This document shows positions 63,287 to 64,000 of a stretch of 64,000 bases of DNA, piece after piece. Source of the DNA: Stentor coeruleus. Taxonomy: Eukaryota > Ciliophora > Heterotrichea > Heterotrichida > Stentoridae. The notes under the pieces are model-generated. The model was not told where the DNA came from, made no database searches, and saw only the letters and a list, made by a program, of their open reading frames with translations. Both the position numbers and the translations under genes were made by a program. The stretch covers positions 1 through 64,000 of the forward strand of contig MPUH01000095.1 of assembly GCA_001970955.1 (NCBI GenBank). The letters are read 5' to 3'. Within the stretch, counting starts at the first letter, position 1; each line of letters opens with the position of its first letter.

Positions 63287-64000
63287 TTAAAGCTTAATAT
63301 TGTTATCTTTGGCCCATTTAGTAATGACTCTAACAATATATTCAACTTGTGGATTGTTGGTATTTCTAAGTATTTCAACTGTTTCCACAAGTTTATCTTT
63401 GCTTTCTTTTCCTGCTATGACCATCTGTAACACCCCAACAGCAGCTCCACGTTTACCTTCCCAATACTCAGGGTCAGGGTCAAGTCTTTCAAGTACATCA
63501 AAAGCTTTAAGTGAATAATAAAATTGACCCATACGATAACAGTCATTAGCAATCAGTTGTAAAAGTGTAAATGATTCATTTGAGTTTTCCATGTTGAAAT
63601 ACACACTCCATGCCATACTTGGTTTTCCATTCATTATATAGCATTTACATAACCAGCTGATATACACATAGTCTATTTTTAATCTTTCATCTTGAACAGC
63701 ACTTAAACCTTCTTCTGCTTCTTTGAATTCTCCAGCTGCAGCTGAAGCAATACCGTAATTCCAATTAAAATCATCATCATTAGGGAAATAAGCTTTGATT
63801 GATTTAAGATAAACCAAAACATCTTCAAATTGTTGTAGTAAAAAGAAACAACTAGCCATACATTGTCGACCTGGAATTGTATCACATTCACTAGCACTAC
63901 CTCCGACTAATTGGAATAAAGTTTGAGCAAGTTTGATATGTTCTCGATTTTCAGTCTCTTGACCTAAAACAGCATGAACAACAGCTTTTAATATATACTC
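63287..64000 (-). CDS. IFT56: Intraflagellar transport protein IFT56 (TTC26), 3' part
   Basis: The C-terminal 237 codons of IFT56/DYF-13, running off the window end (the frame is open to 64000; the ATG at 63859 is internal). Diagnostic TPR stretches are [60 protein letters not shown] and WAKDNNIKL at the end. IFT56 is an IFT-B subunit needed to carry motility proteins into cilia. The match to animal TTC26 is close over the whole segment. The 5' part lies beyond this window. Confidence 0.97.
   Translation of the reverse strand, partial: EYILKAVVHAVLGQETENREHIKLAQTLFQLVGGSASECDTIPGRQCMASCFFLLQQFEDVLVYLKSIKAYFPNDDDFNWNYGIASAAAGEFKEAEEGLSAVQDERLKIDYVYISWLCKCYIMNGKPSMAWSVYFNMENSNESFTLLQLIANDCYRMGQFYYSLKAFDVLERLDPDPEYWEGKRGAAVGVLQMVIAGKESKDKLVETVEILRNTNNPQVEYIVRVITKWAKDNNIKL

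Noticed and set aside
251-64000. Alternative genetic code (TAA/TAG as Gln)
   Set aside because: All intact genes end at TAA or TAG at natural family ends and contain none inside once the 15-nt introns are removed. Apparent internal stops occur only in frameshifted relics.

Overview
The window looks like macronuclear DNA of a heterotrich ciliate, most likely Stentor coeruleus or a close relative. Twelve introns could be placed by joining open frames that together complete a protein or domain. All twelve are exactly 15 nt, begin GT, end AG and have A at position 10. All 32 gene models read with the standard genetic code and end in TAA (23) or TAG (9), never TGA. The DNA is very AT-rich, genes are dense (often 6-110 bp apart), and the content is typical of a ciliate: IFT56, a CFAP20 relic, Sfi1-type repeats, MORN, EF-hand and IQ proteins, DHHC palmitoyltransferases, a cyclase with a membrane channel-like region, and a CKK protein. 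Species assignment is inference; 15-nt introns plus the standard code are established for Stentor.

Layout. 0-8 kb: Rab GTPase (-), a decayed CFAP20 gene (-), an ankyrin protein, an IQ protein and an ankyrin-DHHC palmitoyltransferase (+). 8-16 kb: a DDX6-type helicase (-), a membrane RING protein (-), and a DHHC enzyme (-) whose start codon lies 7 bp from that of a divergent, predicted lipidated MORN protein (+), then a coiled-coil protein. 16-22 kb: a voltage-sensor/class III cyclase protein (-), a tiny spliced PC4/SUB1 gene missed by plain ORF calling, a DD-peptidase of bacterial type, and a TBC RabGAP. 22-30 kb: EF-hand gene and major vault protein (-), a 1.6 kb gap with a Merlin/IS1595-like transposase relic, a CCCH protein and a membrane cyclic-nucleotide phosphodiesterase. 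30-42 kb: HSF, a broken multipass membrane gene beside a GC-rich patch, MCM4, a ubiquitin-specific protease fused to zinc modules, a DYRK kinase and a C2H2 protein. 42-54.6 kb: another broken membrane gene, a coiled-coil protein, a 1115-aa EF-hand protein, a CKK protein, an OSCA/TMEM63-like channel and an ABCG half-transporter. 54.6-64 kb: phenylalanine hydroxylase, CKS1, a 1455-aa Sfi1-like protein and the 3' part of IFT56.

Themes. Second-messenger signalling (cyclase, phosphodiesterase, EF-hands, OSCA-like channel), cilia and cortex (IFT56, CFAP20 relic, Sfi1-like, CKK, MORN), and lipid anchoring (two DHHC enzymes, a MGxxxC MORN protein, Rab with its GAP). These groupings are inferred from domain content; no operon-like logic is implied.

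The best candidates for something undescribed are: (1) the 793-aa protein joining a seven-charge S4 voltage sensor, an extracellular loop and a cyclase domain that lacks the transition-state arginine; (2) a consistent strand-composition signature around genes, C-rich/G-poor before the start codon and often G-rich/C-poor after the stop; (3) the nearly abutting divergent DHHC/MORN pair. Four single-N positions (158, 1851, 14212, 36757) each sit between copies of the same 47-78 bp sequence and look like unresolved scaffold joins.
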